Source: Photobacterium gaetbulicola Gung47 (GTDB lineage Bacteria; Pseudomonadota; Gammaproteobacteria; Enterobacterales; Vibrionaceae). Taken from it: 64,000 nucleotides of DNA. Every line of letters begins with the position of its first letter. Positions within the stretch are counted from its first letter, which is position 1. The DNA lies in the NCBI GenBank assembly GCA_000940995.1, contig CP005974.1, positions 2,976,001 through 3,040,000 of the forward strand, in the 5' to 3' direction. Both the position numbers and the translations under genes were made by a program. Below are positions 1-8,186 of this stretch, piece after piece. Under the pieces are notes generated by a model. It searched no databases. It was not told where the DNA came from and was given only the letters and a program-made list of their open reading frames with translations.

Positions 1-493
1 CGAGGGATTTGAGCTTGTACACCCGGGCGCGTGACAACAATGCGTTATTGAGCTCGAAAGAAGGGTTTTCTGTCGTTGCGCCGATAAAGGTCACGGTACC
101 GTCTTCGATATGGGGCAAGAAGGCATCCTGCTGGCTCTTGTTAAAGCGGTGGACCTCATCGACGAACAGGATAGTCCGGCGGCCGGCCATCTTATTATCG
201 CGCGCCTTGTCGATAGCAGCACGGATATCTTTCACCCCGGAGGTGACTGCTGACACGCGTTCGACTTCGGCATTGGCATAATGGGCCGCCACCTCTGCCA
301 AGGTGGTTTTTCCGGTACCGGGAGGCCCCCACAGGATCATCGAATGCAGGTGTCCGGCTTCCAGCGCACGCCTCAGCGGTTTGCCTTCTGCCAGGATATG
401 TTTCTGGCCGATGTACTCCTGTACGGTACGTGGACGCATTCTGGCTGCCAGCGGACGGAAATCCGATGAAAAGTCCAGGCTGAAATTACTCAA
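1..493 (-). CDS. rarA: RarA/MgsA replication-associated recombination AAA+ ATPase (partial, 5' end only)
   Basis: About 164 N-terminal codons are present; the rest runs off the left edge. RarA is a clamp-loader-like AAA+ ATPase acting at stalled replication forks. Visible are Walker A GPPGTGKTT (near residue 60), Walker B ILFVDEVHRF, and sensor-1-like GATTENPSF. The N-terminus reads MSNFSLDF, close to E. coli MSNLSLDF, which supports the TTG at 493; a GAGGAG ribosome-binding site lies 8 nt upstream. An in-frame GTG at 499 is only 2 nt from that site and so less likely. It follows lolA on the same strand, but a terminator hairpin lies between them. The identification is firm; the start codon is an inference. 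Confidence 0.93.
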   Translation of the reverse strand, partial: MSNFSLDFSSDFRPLAARMRPRTVQEYIGQKHILAEGKPLRRALEAGHLHSMILWGPPGTGKTTLAEVAAHYANAEVERVSAVTSGVKDIRAAIDKARDNKMAGRRTILFVDEVHRFNKSQQDAFLPHIEDGTVTFIGATTENPSFELNNALLSRARVYKLKSL

Positions 494-509
494 AATCACC
501 GCTCCTCTG

Positions 510-543
510 GACCAACTCGAACCGTCGGCGATTTGAGTTGGTC
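510..543 (-). promoter_or_regulatory. Inverted repeat next to the rarA ribosome-binding site
   Basis: Perfect 9-bp arms, GACCAACTC and GAGTTGGTC, are separated by 16 nt. In the transcript the 3' arm ends a few bases before the GAGGAG Shine-Dalgarno of rarA. It could be a leader hairpin or an operator; nothing shows which. Confidence 0.4.
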
Positions 544-580
544 GTAAAACAAAATTAGGTGGTACTGCTGTACCACCTAA
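541..580 (-). terminator. Rho-independent terminator of lolA
   Basis: An 11-bp perfect stem (TTAGGTGGTAC/GTACCACCTAA) with a TGCT loop is followed, on the minus strand, by TTTTGTTTT. It lies between lolA and rarA and should reduce read-through from ftsK-lolA into rarA. Confidence 0.85.
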
Positions 581-632
581 GTCAATCTTGGTTCACTATC
601 GCTTGCAATTAGCCTGAAGGCCAGGCTGTCGC

Positions 633-1250
633 CTAATTGCGCTGATCATCCAACTCCACGCCCTCTGGTGGCGTAAAGGTGAACAGGCTGGCTGCAGGCG
701 TGTGCTTCTTAAATTTAGACAGTCTGAAGTTGCTTCGCTGACCATCTTGCTCTACCACCGAGAAACTGCGCACTTCACCGGACTTGGCAACCGTCACGAC
801 AAACTGTCCCATCGAAGACGCACCACTTTTCGGTGTCAGGGTGAAGGTGTCGGCGGTTTGCGACACATTGTAGTTGGCCCAGTCAGCCGCGCTGTTACGG
901 GTCAGCAACACAAACGGTGTCTGATCGGTGGCATCATTAAGCCACATCGCTGTGACCTGCTCGATAAACGGACTGTAATACCACAACGTCTTACCATCTG
1001 AGATCAGAATATTCTCATCCGGCGTTTCGGTATTCCAACGAAACAGGTTCGGCCGCTTGATCGATACATCACCGCTACCTTCCACCAGCAGGCTGCCCTC
1101 GGGGCTCACGACGGTTTGAGTAAAGTCGGCACTGAACGCATTCACTTTACCTAAGCGGGTGCTCAGTTCCTGCTGCGGATTTGCCAATGCCTGGCCTGCC
1201 AGCAACAGCGGGCTGGCTACCAACATACTCAAAAGCACTTTTTTAATCAT
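633..1250 (-). CDS. lolA: Outer-membrane lipoprotein carrier protein LolA
   Basis: LolA is the periplasmic chaperone that takes lipoproteins from LolCDE at the inner membrane to LolB at the outer membrane. The 205-residue protein has a signal peptide (MIKK, then a hydrophobic core ending ALA before NPQQEL) and the family features NAFSADFTQ, RPNLFRWNTE and DGKTLWYYSP. E. coli LolA is 203 aa. It lies 75 bp downstream of ftsK and upstream of rarA, the usual ftsK-lolA-rarA order. Confidence 0.96.
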   Translation of the reverse strand: MIKKVLLSMLVASPLLLAGQALANPQQELSTRLGKVNAFSADFTQTVVSPEGSLLVEGSGDVSIKRPNLFRWNTETPDENILISDGKTLWYYSPFIEQVTAMWLNDATDQTPFVLLTRNSAADWANYNVSQTADTFTLTPKSGASSMGQFVVTVAKSGEVRSFSVVEQDGQRSNFRLSKFKKHTPAASLFTFTPPEGVELDDQRN

Positions 1251-1325
1251 TCTGTTAAACCTTTTCTAATGCCTGCCCTTTGATCGTAGCAGGCATGGTA
1301 ATTACTGTTGTTTTGTTCTATTAAG

Positions 1326-4300
1326 TTAATCGCGAGGTGGCGGCGGCGGGGCCAACACTTCACGGTTACCATTGTGGCCCGGCGCACTGACAATGCCGTG
1401 CGCCTCAAGCTGTTCGACAATACGGGCCGCTCGGTTATAGCCGATCTTGAAGCGACGCTGGACACCTGACACTGAGCCGCGTCGCGATTCGGCAACAAAG
1501 GCCGCCACTTCATCAAACAGCTGATCCAAATCGTCATCGCCGCCGGTCGGGGTTTCTCCCGGCAACAGGCCTTCAGCTCCTTGGTCAGCCTCAAGAATAC
1601 CCTCGATGTACTGAGGTTTACCGCGGGCTTTCCAGTCGTTGACCACGTTGTGAACATCTTCATCCGAGGCAAACGCACCGTGAACACGAACAGGGTGGTT
1701 ACTGCCAGCAGGCAAGTAGAGCATGTCACCCATACCGAGCAAGGATTCTGCACCACCTTGGTCCAGAATGGTGCGCGAGTCCGTTTTGGTCGATACCGTA
1801 AAGGCCATCCGGCTCGGGATATTGGCCTTGATAAGACCGGTGATGACATCTACCGATGGACGCTGGGTTGCCAACACTAGGTGGATCCCCGCGGCACGTG
1901 CTTTCTGCGCCAATCGAGCAATCAGCTCTTCAACTTTCTTACCGACAACCATCATCAGATCGGCAAATTCATCGACGATGACCACGATACTCGGCATTTT
2001 TTCCAACAGTGGCGGATACTCATCCATGCTGTCACCCGGTTTCCACAACGGATCATGGATCGGGTGGCCTGCGGCAGCGGCTTCTTCCAACTTGGCGTTA
2101 AAACCGGCCAAATTACGCACCCCACAAGCAGCCATTAGCTTATAGCGACGTTCCATCTCACCGACACACCAGCGCAAGGCATTGCTGGCATCTTTCATGT
2201 CGGTAACCACTTCGGTCAACAAATGCGGAATGCCTTCGTAGATAGACAACTCGAGCATTTTCGGGTCGATCATAATAAAGCGACAGTCTTCAGGCTTGCA
2301 CTTGTACAGCAAGCTCAAAATCATCACGTTGACCCCCACCGATTTACCGGATCCCGTGGTACCGGCAACCAGCAGGTGGGGCATCTTGCTCAGATCAGCG
2401 ACCACGGCCTCACCGGCAATGTCGTAACCGAGCACAATCGGCAAAGCCCCCTTCTTGTGCTGGAAGTTATCGCTGGCGACGACCTCTGACATATAAACCG
2501 TTTCCCGGTTCACATTCGGCAGCTCAAGACCGATATATGGCTTACCCGGAATAACCTCAACCACACGGACTGCAGAGGCAGACAGGGCTCGCGCCAAGTC
2601 CTTGGCCAAACCGGAAATACGGCTGACTTTCACCCCCGGCGCCAGATCGAGCTCATAGCGGGTAATGACCGGCCCCGGGTACACCCCAACCACTTTCGCT
2701 TTGATCTTATAGTCAGCCAGCTTGGCTTCCACCAGCATCGCGGTTTGCTTGAGCTCTTCCTCGGTGGTTGACTGCACGTTCTGCTTTGGCGGTGCCAGCA
2801 GATCAATCGTCGGCATCGGCGACGTCGGTTTCGGCAAGTCAGCTTCGCGCTTCATCAAGAACGGGTTGTCCAGACCGGCCGCTTGCGCTTGGGCTTTCTG
2901 GGCATCACGGATTTTCTTGAGGAAGGCCTCTTCGTCGCTCAAGCCTTCTTCGTTACTCTCTTCAGCTGGTGCAATTTCACGTTCAGCCCGCTCCAACTCG
3001 GACATGCCATCCTGAACACCAATCTCGATATCGTGTGCCATTTCAGCATTGCCCCCAGACATTGTAGCTGTTGGCATCTCTGGCTCAGCCTCAACCATGG
3101 CGCTTTGCGCTTGGTACACAGGCTCTGATTCAACGACAGGTTCGAAAGTACCGGTTTCAGCAACATGAGACTCTGTTGTAACAGGGTCGAAATGAACCGG
3201 TGATGAATGCGATTCCGTTGCTTCAGGAACAAAATCATCATTGTTGAATGACATACCCGTTGAGAGTTCCGGCTCTAATGCAACTTGCGGGTTCGCAGCA
3301 GCCGTCGCTGCAATAGCTTGATCATTCACAGCAGTATCGATTACCGGGGAAGAAGCAGGAGGTGTTGGTTCTGCAACCGCACCGATTCCAGCAGTGATAC
3401 CATCAGAAGATGGACCCTGCCCTTCATCAACATACACCGTGAAGTTCTCATCGATATCCAGCTGCCTTTCAAGCTCGGCAATCGTCATACCTTTGGCTTG
3501 CTGGGTAGATTGAACATCAACAACCTCTTCGACAATAGCTTCGCTCGTCTGCGCCTGTACATGAACTTCAGAGGCACCCGTCGTAGTTGGCTCAACAGGC
3601 GCGGTCGTTTGCGGCTGAACAGCCGGGGCGCTCTGTTGCGAAGGCGCTTGGGTATAAACAACAGGCTGGCTGACCGGTAGTTCTGCTAATACAGCTGTCG
3701 ATTCGGTGCTCGCTTCAGCTAGTGCAGTTGCCGAAGCCGTCGCAGCCAAAGCTGTCGAAGCTGGGGCGGTCACTATCGTTTGTGCCTGGGCTTGGCGATG
3801 ACGCTCCGGCATAACTATCTTCGGTTCACTGGAGTCCAGCAATGGATCGGCTTGAGGCCCGGCCCCATCCAGTAGCGGATCAGGCTGTTCCGACTGGCCG
3901 AAACTAGGTTCCTGGCGGGCAAATCGGTTTCTGTCATCGCCCGGCTCGGAAGAGGCGCGACTACTCGAAGCCAGCAGAACATCATCCGCATCGGGTTCGG
4001 ATTCGGCTTGCTGCATGGCCAGTTGGCGGCCGAATTCGGTCTGGTGCTCATCGGGAATGTCTGCCGCGAACGGCGTCAACATCTCTGATTTATCAGCGCG
4101 CACTTTGTTCAGCAGCCATGCCATCGAGCCGAGTACCGTTTCGCCAATGGTATCGACGATGGTCAGCCAGGAGATCCCGGTAAAGAGAGTAAAGCCTACC
4201 GCCCAGGCAAACATCAGGATCAGGGTGGCCCCCAGCAAATTAAACAGAGGCAGGGCCATATTCGATACTACATCGCCAATCACCCCACCGGAGGAGAAAT

Positions 4301-4709
4301 ACCAGATGTCGTCAAAGTTAAGGTCGGCCAGTCCACAACTGGCGACAAAGATGATCAGCAGGCCGAGCAAACGGGTGCCGTAAATCATGTAATCCACGCT
4401 GAGTGGCTGCCGGCGCCTGCGGAAAAGAACCCAGGCAGCAAGAACAATGACCGCTGGCAGCGGGTAGGCCAGGGAACCAAACGTAAACAGCAAGGTATCG
4501 GCAACCAGTGCACCGAAGGACCCGGCCTTGTTCTGCACCGGCCCTTCCCAAGCAGTCTGGGACCAAGAAGGGTCAGCAGGATCGAAACTCAACAGCGCAA
4601 CCATGATGAAAATCGCCGACAGGATGCCGATGATCAGAAAGCTCTCCAGTAAGCGCTGTCCCCCGGAAAGACGCATTTTAGGCTGCTTCTTGCCCTTTAC
4701 TTTCCTCAA
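1326..4709 (-). CDS. ftsK: DNA translocase FtsK
   Basis: FtsK is the divisome-anchored double-stranded DNA pump that clears and resolves chromosome termini through XerCD at dif. The N-terminal ~200 residues carry several hydrophobic membrane segments. A long low-complexity linker rich in Ala, Gln, Glu, Pro and Thr follows (about residues 220-630). The RecA-like motor has Walker A GTTGSGKS and Walker B VVIVDEFADL, and the C-terminal winged-helix gamma domain includes RRFKIGYNRAARIVEQLEAH. The start is uncertain. The TTG at 4709 has GGAG 7 nt upstream and is preferred; an upstream in-frame TTG lies at 4730 and an internal ATG (MRLSGGQ) at 4676. The linker is the least conserved part. Length is about 1127 aa, shorter than E. 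coli FtsK. Confidence 0.95.
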   Translation of the reverse strand: MRKVKGKKQPKMRLSGGQRLLESFLIIGILSAIFIMVALLSFDPADPSWSQTAWEGPVQNKAGSFGALVADTLLFTFGSLAYPLPAVIVLAAWVLFRRRRQPLSVDYMIYGTRLLGLLIIFVASCGLADLNFDDIWYFSSGGVIGDVVSNMALPLFNLLGATLILMFAWAVGFTLFTGISWLTIVDTIGETVLGSMAWLLNKVRADKSEMLTPFAADIPDEHQTEFGRQLAMQQAESEPDADDVLLASSSRASSEPGDDRNRFARQEPSFGQSEQPDPLLDGAGPQADPLLDSSEPKIVMPERHRQAQAQTIVTAPASTALAATASATALAEASTESTAVLAELPVSQPVVYTQAPSQQSAPAVQPQTTAPVEPTTTGASEVHVQAQTSEAIVEEVVDVQSTQQAKGMTIAELERQLDIDENFTVYVDEGQGPSSDGITAGIGAVAEPTPPASSPVIDTAVNDQAIAATAAANPQVALEPELSTGMSFNNDDFVPEATESHSSPVHFDPVTTESHVAETGTFEPVVESEPVYQAQSAMVEAEPEMPTATMSGGNAEMAHDIEIGVQDGMSELERAEREIAPAEESNEEGLSDEEAFLKKIRDAQKAQAQAAGLDNPFLMKREADLPKPTSPMPTIDLLAPPKQNVQSTTEEELKQTAMLVEAKLADYKIKAKVVGVYPGPVITRYELDLAPGVKVSRISGLAKDLARALSASAVRVVEVIPGKPYIGLELPNVNRETVYMSEVVASDNFQHKKGALPIVLGYDIAGEAVVADLSKMPHLLVAGTTGSGKSVGVNVMILSLLYKCKPEDCRFIMIDPKMLELSIYEGIPHLLTEVVTDMKDASNALRWCVGEMERRYKLMAACGVRNLAGFNAKLEEAAAAGHPIHDPLWKPGDSMDEYPPLLEKMPSIVVIVDEFADLMMVVGKKVEELIARLAQKARAAGIHLVLATQRPSVDVITGLIKANIPSRMAFTVSTKTDSRTILDQGGAESLLGMGDMLYLPAGSNHPVRVHGAFASDEDVHNVVNDWKARGKPQYIEGILEADQGAEGLLPGETPTGGDDDLDQLFDEVAAFVAESRRGSVSGVQRRFKIGYNRAARIVEQLEAHGIVSAPGHNGNREVLAPPPPPRD

Positions 4710-5173
4710 AAAAACACTCCGATGTAACAAATTGCGTCACGCCCACCCCATCCGGTCTTGGTGTAGATTCGTTGGGCGGATACGTCGACTCTTTTTTAAC
4801 TGTCAGAACAAGGACGTCCCTGCTCGTTGTTATTATTGTGCCAATCGCTGGTGGCGTGTCAGACGCCAGTAAAAATAAGGCCTGTTGATCTTTTGAATTC
4901 AACCACAAAAGGTCAATAGGCCCTACAGCCTATCTTATACTAAATAGCGTCCAATTTTGCCATTTTGAAAAGGCGGGGAGCGAGAGGGATGGCGATTTTT
5001 TCCCAGCATGTGCTGAAAATCCCAGCGATATAGGTTAGCCTTTGCCAGCAAAGTGCCGATTTGTGGGGGTGAGCACCTGGCGATGCTTGACCCGAAAACA
5101 AATCAAGCGGCCAAGAGCCGCTCGATTGATATACCCAAGCAAATTGGGCTGTGACATATTTCAAATATGAAGC
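4710..5173. other. Intergenic region between lrp and ftsK
   Basis: This 464-bp stretch holds no convincing gene. It must contain the ftsK promoter and the 3' end of the lrp transcript. Near 4886-4915 there is a nearly perfect 10-bp inverted repeat around CTTTTG/CAAAAG. Near 5134-5148 there is a short CCCAA/TTGGG palindrome next to the lrp stop. The lrp terminator is listed separately. Short open frames here lack ribosome-binding sites. Confidence 0.5.
5091..5122 (-). terminator. Probable terminator of lrp
   Basis: The stem AGCGGC/GCCGCT with a 5-nt loop (5106-5122) is followed on the minus strand by TGATTTGTTTT. The U tract is interrupted, so strength is uncertain. Confidence 0.6.
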
Positions 5174-5668
5174 TTAACGTGTTTTGATCACCAGATTGTT
5201 TGTCTGCTTCACTTCTTCCATGACCACGTAGGTACGGGTATCGTTAACCCCAGGCAGACGCAGCAGGGTTTCACCCAACAGTTTACGGTATGCGGACATG
5301 TCAGACACGCGGGTTTTCAGCAAGTAGTCGAAGTCACCAGATACCAAGTGGCATTCTTGGATGTCTTCCAATTCTTGCACTGACTTGTTGAATTGCTCAA
5401 ACACATCCGGCGCACCCCGGTTTAGCGTGATTTCTACGAACACCAACAGGGAGGCATCAAGATACTGCGGATTGAGAAGCGCGGTGTAGCCACTGATGTA
5501 GCCCTGACGCTCCAAGCGGCGTACACGCTCAAGACACGGAGTTGGAGACAAGCCGACACGCTTGGATAACTCTACATTTGAAATACGACCGTCTTTTTGA
5601 AGCTCATTCAATATGTTACGGTCAATACGATCCAATTCCTTGGATGGTTTTTTCTTGGTATCTACCAT
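5174..5668 (-). CDS. lrp: Leucine-responsive regulatory protein Lrp
   Basis: Lrp is a global DNA-bending regulator of amino-acid metabolism. The 164-residue protein matches E. coli Lrp in length. An N-terminal helix-turn-helix (LDRIDRNILNELQKDGRISN, then VELSKRVGLSPTPCLERV) precedes the RAM/ActD effector domain (LVFVEITLNRG, then ECHLVSGDFDYLLKTRV). It is divergent from alanine dehydrogenase, a typical Lrp-family target, so control of ald is likely. The 156-bp spacer is very AT-rich, which suits Lrp binding. Confidence 0.97.
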   Translation of the reverse strand: MVDTKKKPSKELDRIDRNILNELQKDGRISNVELSKRVGLSPTPCLERVRRLERQGYISGYTALLNPQYLDASLLVFVEITLNRGAPDVFEQFNKSVQELEDIQECHLVSGDFDYLLKTRVSDMSAYRKLLGETLLRLPGVNDTRTYVVMEEVKQTNNLVIKTR

Positions 5669-5725
5669 TTTTTATTCCACCTTCTTACTTCCTTGCAAAA
5701 AAATATACTACATCTTTCTATTTTT

Positions 5726-5758
5726 TAGAATCAAATACTCTATTAGTCAAACTATACT
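5726..5758 (+). promoter_or_regulatory. Putative ald promoter with Lrp-like half-sites
   Basis: TATACT at 5753-5758 is a good -10 hexamer for ald; no strong -35 is visible. Just upstream TAGAAT (5726-5731) and ACTCTA (5737-5742) form a loose inverted pair resembling Lrp half-sites (YAGHAW...DCTR). This is inferred from motif and context only. Confidence 0.4.
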
Positions 5759-5824
5759 GCCATTAGATCTGCATTTACATCCTTGTCAATAGCCAATCCT
5801 ACTAGATGCCAAGGGAGGAGCAGC

Positions 5825-6946
5825 ATGATTATTGGTGTCCCCAAAGAAATCAAAAATCACGAGTACCGTGTTGGCTTAGTTACCAGCAGTGTCCGTGAGC
5901 TCACATCACTCGGCCATCAAGTCTTGGTCGAAACCCAAGCCGGTGTCGGGATCGGGCTGTCGGACTCAGACTATGAGAACGCTGGCGCTACAATTATTTC
6001 TACCGCTAAAGAAGTTTTTACCAGATCAGAGATGATTGTCAAAGTAAAAGAGCCCCAAGCAGTAGAAAGAGCCATGCTGTCCGAAGGACAAATTTTATTC
6101 ACCTATCTCCATCTTGCACCAGATTTTCCACAAACAAAAGACCTAATAGACAGCAAAGCTGTCTGTATTGCTTACGAAACCGTCACCGATGCCTCCGGCA
6201 AATTACCGCTTCTCGCCCCGATGTCTGAAGTCGCTGGCAGAATGTCCATCCAAGCAGGCGCGCAAACGCTAGAGAATTCTAGCGGCGGGCGAGGTTTGCT
6301 GCTGAGCGGCGTCCCCGGCGTCGAGCCGGCCAACGTCCTCATTTTAGGTGGCGGGGTCGTCGGCTCCAATGCCGCTCGGATAGCCGTGGGAATGCGGGCC
6401 AATGTCACCTTGCTCGATCGCAATGTCGATACGTTAAGGGCGCTGGACATCGAGTTCAGAGGTGCCGTCAACCTGGTCTATTCAACTTCCGAGGCCATAG
6501 ACCGCTTGGTGCCTGAAGCCGACATTATTATTGGCGCGGTGCTGATCCCCGGAGCCGCTGCGCCCAAGCTCATTACCGCGGAGCACGTCAAGCTGATGAA
6601 GCCCGGCTCAGCGCTGGTTGACGTCGCAATCGACCAAGGCGGCTGCTTTGAAACCTCACACCCGACAACCCATACCGATCCTACCTATATCGTCGATGAT
6701 GTGGTCCATTATTGTGTCGCCAATATGCCGGGAGCCGTCGCACGAACGTCCGCTTTCGCTCTGAATAACGCAACGTTGCCGTATGTAATCAAGCTGGCCA
6801 ACTTGGGATACAAGAAAGCCCTGCTAGACGATCCGGGATTCCTGGCCGGTATGAATATCATCTACGGCAAGGTCACCTGTAAGGAAGTGGCCGATAGCTT
6901 CAATTTGCACTTTACCGATCCAACCGTCGCTATTAGCATGCACTAG
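5825..6946 (+). CDS. ald: Alanine dehydrogenase (NAD-dependent)
   Basis: The enzyme catalyses L-alanine + NAD+ + H2O to pyruvate + NH4+ + NADH. At 373 aa it has the usual family length. Visible are the N-terminal MIIGVPKEIKNHEYRVGL, the substrate-binding lysine in IVKVKEPQ, the catalytic histidine in TYLHLAPD, the NAD-binding glycine loop ILGGGVVGSNAA, and the C-terminal NMPGAVARTSAFALNNAT. The ATG at 5825 follows an AGGAGC ribosome-binding site; an in-frame start 14 codons upstream lacks one. It is divergent from lrp, which probably regulates it. Confidence 0.96.
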   Translation: MIIGVPKEIKNHEYRVGLVTSSVRELTSLGHQVLVETQAGVGIGLSDSDYENAGATIISTAKEVFTRSEMIVKVKEPQAVERAMLSEGQILFTYLHLAPDFPQTKDLIDSKAVCIAYETVTDASGKLPLLAPMSEVAGRMSIQAGAQTLENSSGGRGLLLSGVPGVEPANVLILGGGVVGSNAARIAVGMRANVTLLDRNVDTLRALDIEFRGAVNLVYSTSEAIDRLVPEADIIIGAVLIPGAAAPKLITAEHVKLMKPGSALVDVAIDQGGCFETSHPTTHTDPTYIVDDVVHYCVANMPGAVARTSAFALNNATLPYVIKLANLGYKKALLDDPGFLAGMNIIYGKVTCKEVADSFNLHFTDPTVAISMH

Positions 6947-7147
6947 CACGAAAATTATATATAACCTATAGCTATTTCTTATAGCAAATCCATCTAAAAA
7001 ATTATCCCTGCTGCCTGGTATTTCACTTGGCAGCCTGACCTTACGGGGTGAAAAGCTCGCGCTACAATCCCCTCTTTCCATAGCGCTTCAATTTACCTAC
7101 AATCACCCTTCACAAGATTATAAAATCTCATTCAGCCTGGAGAAGTA

Positions 7148-8110
7148 ATGAGTAACGTAAGACATTGTAAACTGCTCATCCTTGGTTCTGGTCCTGCTGG
7201 CTACACTGCCGCAGTGTATGCTGCGCGTGCCAACCTCAACCCGGTCATGATCACGGGTATGCAGCAAGGTGGTCAGCTCACCACCACCACAGAAGTTGAA
7301 AACTGGCCAGGTGATGCCGAAGGCCTCACAGGCCCTGGGCTGATGGATCGCATGAAAGAGCACGCTGAGCGATTCGACACCGAGATCATTTTTGATCACA
7401 TCAACGAGACTGACTTCAGCCAGCGTCCTTTCCGCCTGAAAGGCGACAACGCAGAATACACCTGTGACGCACTGATCATCGCAACGGGTGCCTCAGCCAA
7501 ATACCTGGGTCTGGAATCAGAAGAGAATTTCAAAGGCCGCGGCGTCTCTGCCTGCGCGACCTGTGATGGCTTCTTCTACCGCAACCAGAAAGTGGCGGTA
7601 GTCGGCGGCGGCAACACTGCTGTCGAAGAGGCGTTGTACCTGTCCAACATCGCATCGGAGGTTCACCTGATCCACCGCCGTGATACCTTCCGCTCGGAGA
7701 AAATCCTGATCAAGCGACTGATGGACAAAGTTGAACACGGCAACATCATCCTTCACACCGACCGTGTACTGGATGAAGTGCTGGGCGATGAGATGGGCGT
7801 AACTGCCGTTCGCATCAAGGATACTCAGTCTGATGCGACCGAAACACTAGACGTAATGGGTGCGTTCATTGCTATCGGCCACCAGCCGAATACTGGCATT
7901 TTTGAGGGCCAGTTAGAGATGAACAACGGTTACATCAAAGTACAGTCAGGTACTGAAGGCAACGCCACCCAGACCAGCGTCGAAGGCATCTTTGCCGCCG
8001 GTGATGTGATGGATCACACCTACCGCCAGGCCATCACCTCAGCAGGTACTGGCTGCATGGCTGCCCTTGATGCAGAACGCTACCTCGACGCGTTAGAAGA
8101 GCAAAAATAA
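7148..8110 (+). CDS. trxB: Thioredoxin reductase
   Basis: This FAD flavoprotein passes NADPH electrons to thioredoxin. The 320-residue protein has the FAD dinucleotide fold GSGPAGYTAAVYAARAN, the redox-active pair in SACATCDGFF, the NADPH fold GGGNTAVEEALYLS, and the C-terminal FAD motif GDVMDHTYRQAITSAGTG. It lies directly upstream of cydDC, as in many gammaproteobacteria, but a strong terminator separates them. The start has GGAG upstream at suitable spacing. Confidence 0.98.
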   Translation: MSNVRHCKLLILGSGPAGYTAAVYAARANLNPVMITGMQQGGQLTTTTEVENWPGDAEGLTGPGLMDRMKEHAERFDTEIIFDHINETDFSQRPFRLKGDNAEYTCDALIIATGASAKYLGLESEENFKGRGVSACATCDGFFYRNQKVAVVGGGNTAVEEALYLSNIASEVHLIHRRDTFRSEKILIKRLMDKVEHGNIILHTDRVLDEVLGDEMGVTAVRIKDTQSDATETLDVMGAFIAIGHQPNTGIFEGQLEMNNGYIKVQSGTEGNATQTSVEGIFAAGDVMDHTYRQAITSAGTGCMAALDAERYLDALEEQK

Positions 8111-8117
8111 TAGTTTT

Positions 8118-8139
8118 GGCCACCTTATGGTGGCCTTTT
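8118..8139 (+). terminator. Rho-independent terminator of trxB
   Basis: The stem GGCCACC/GGTGGCC with a TTAT loop is followed by TTTT, 7 nt after the trxB stop. Confidence 0.9.
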
Positions 8140-8186
8140 AGCCTTCACCTTTTAGCCGGCTCCCCTTAGCGGCTCAAGAATTTAAT

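Noticed and set aside
4940..5164. 74-codon open frame on the minus strand downstream of lrp
   Set aside because: It spans the lrp terminator hairpin, has no ribosome-binding site and no recognisable sequence.
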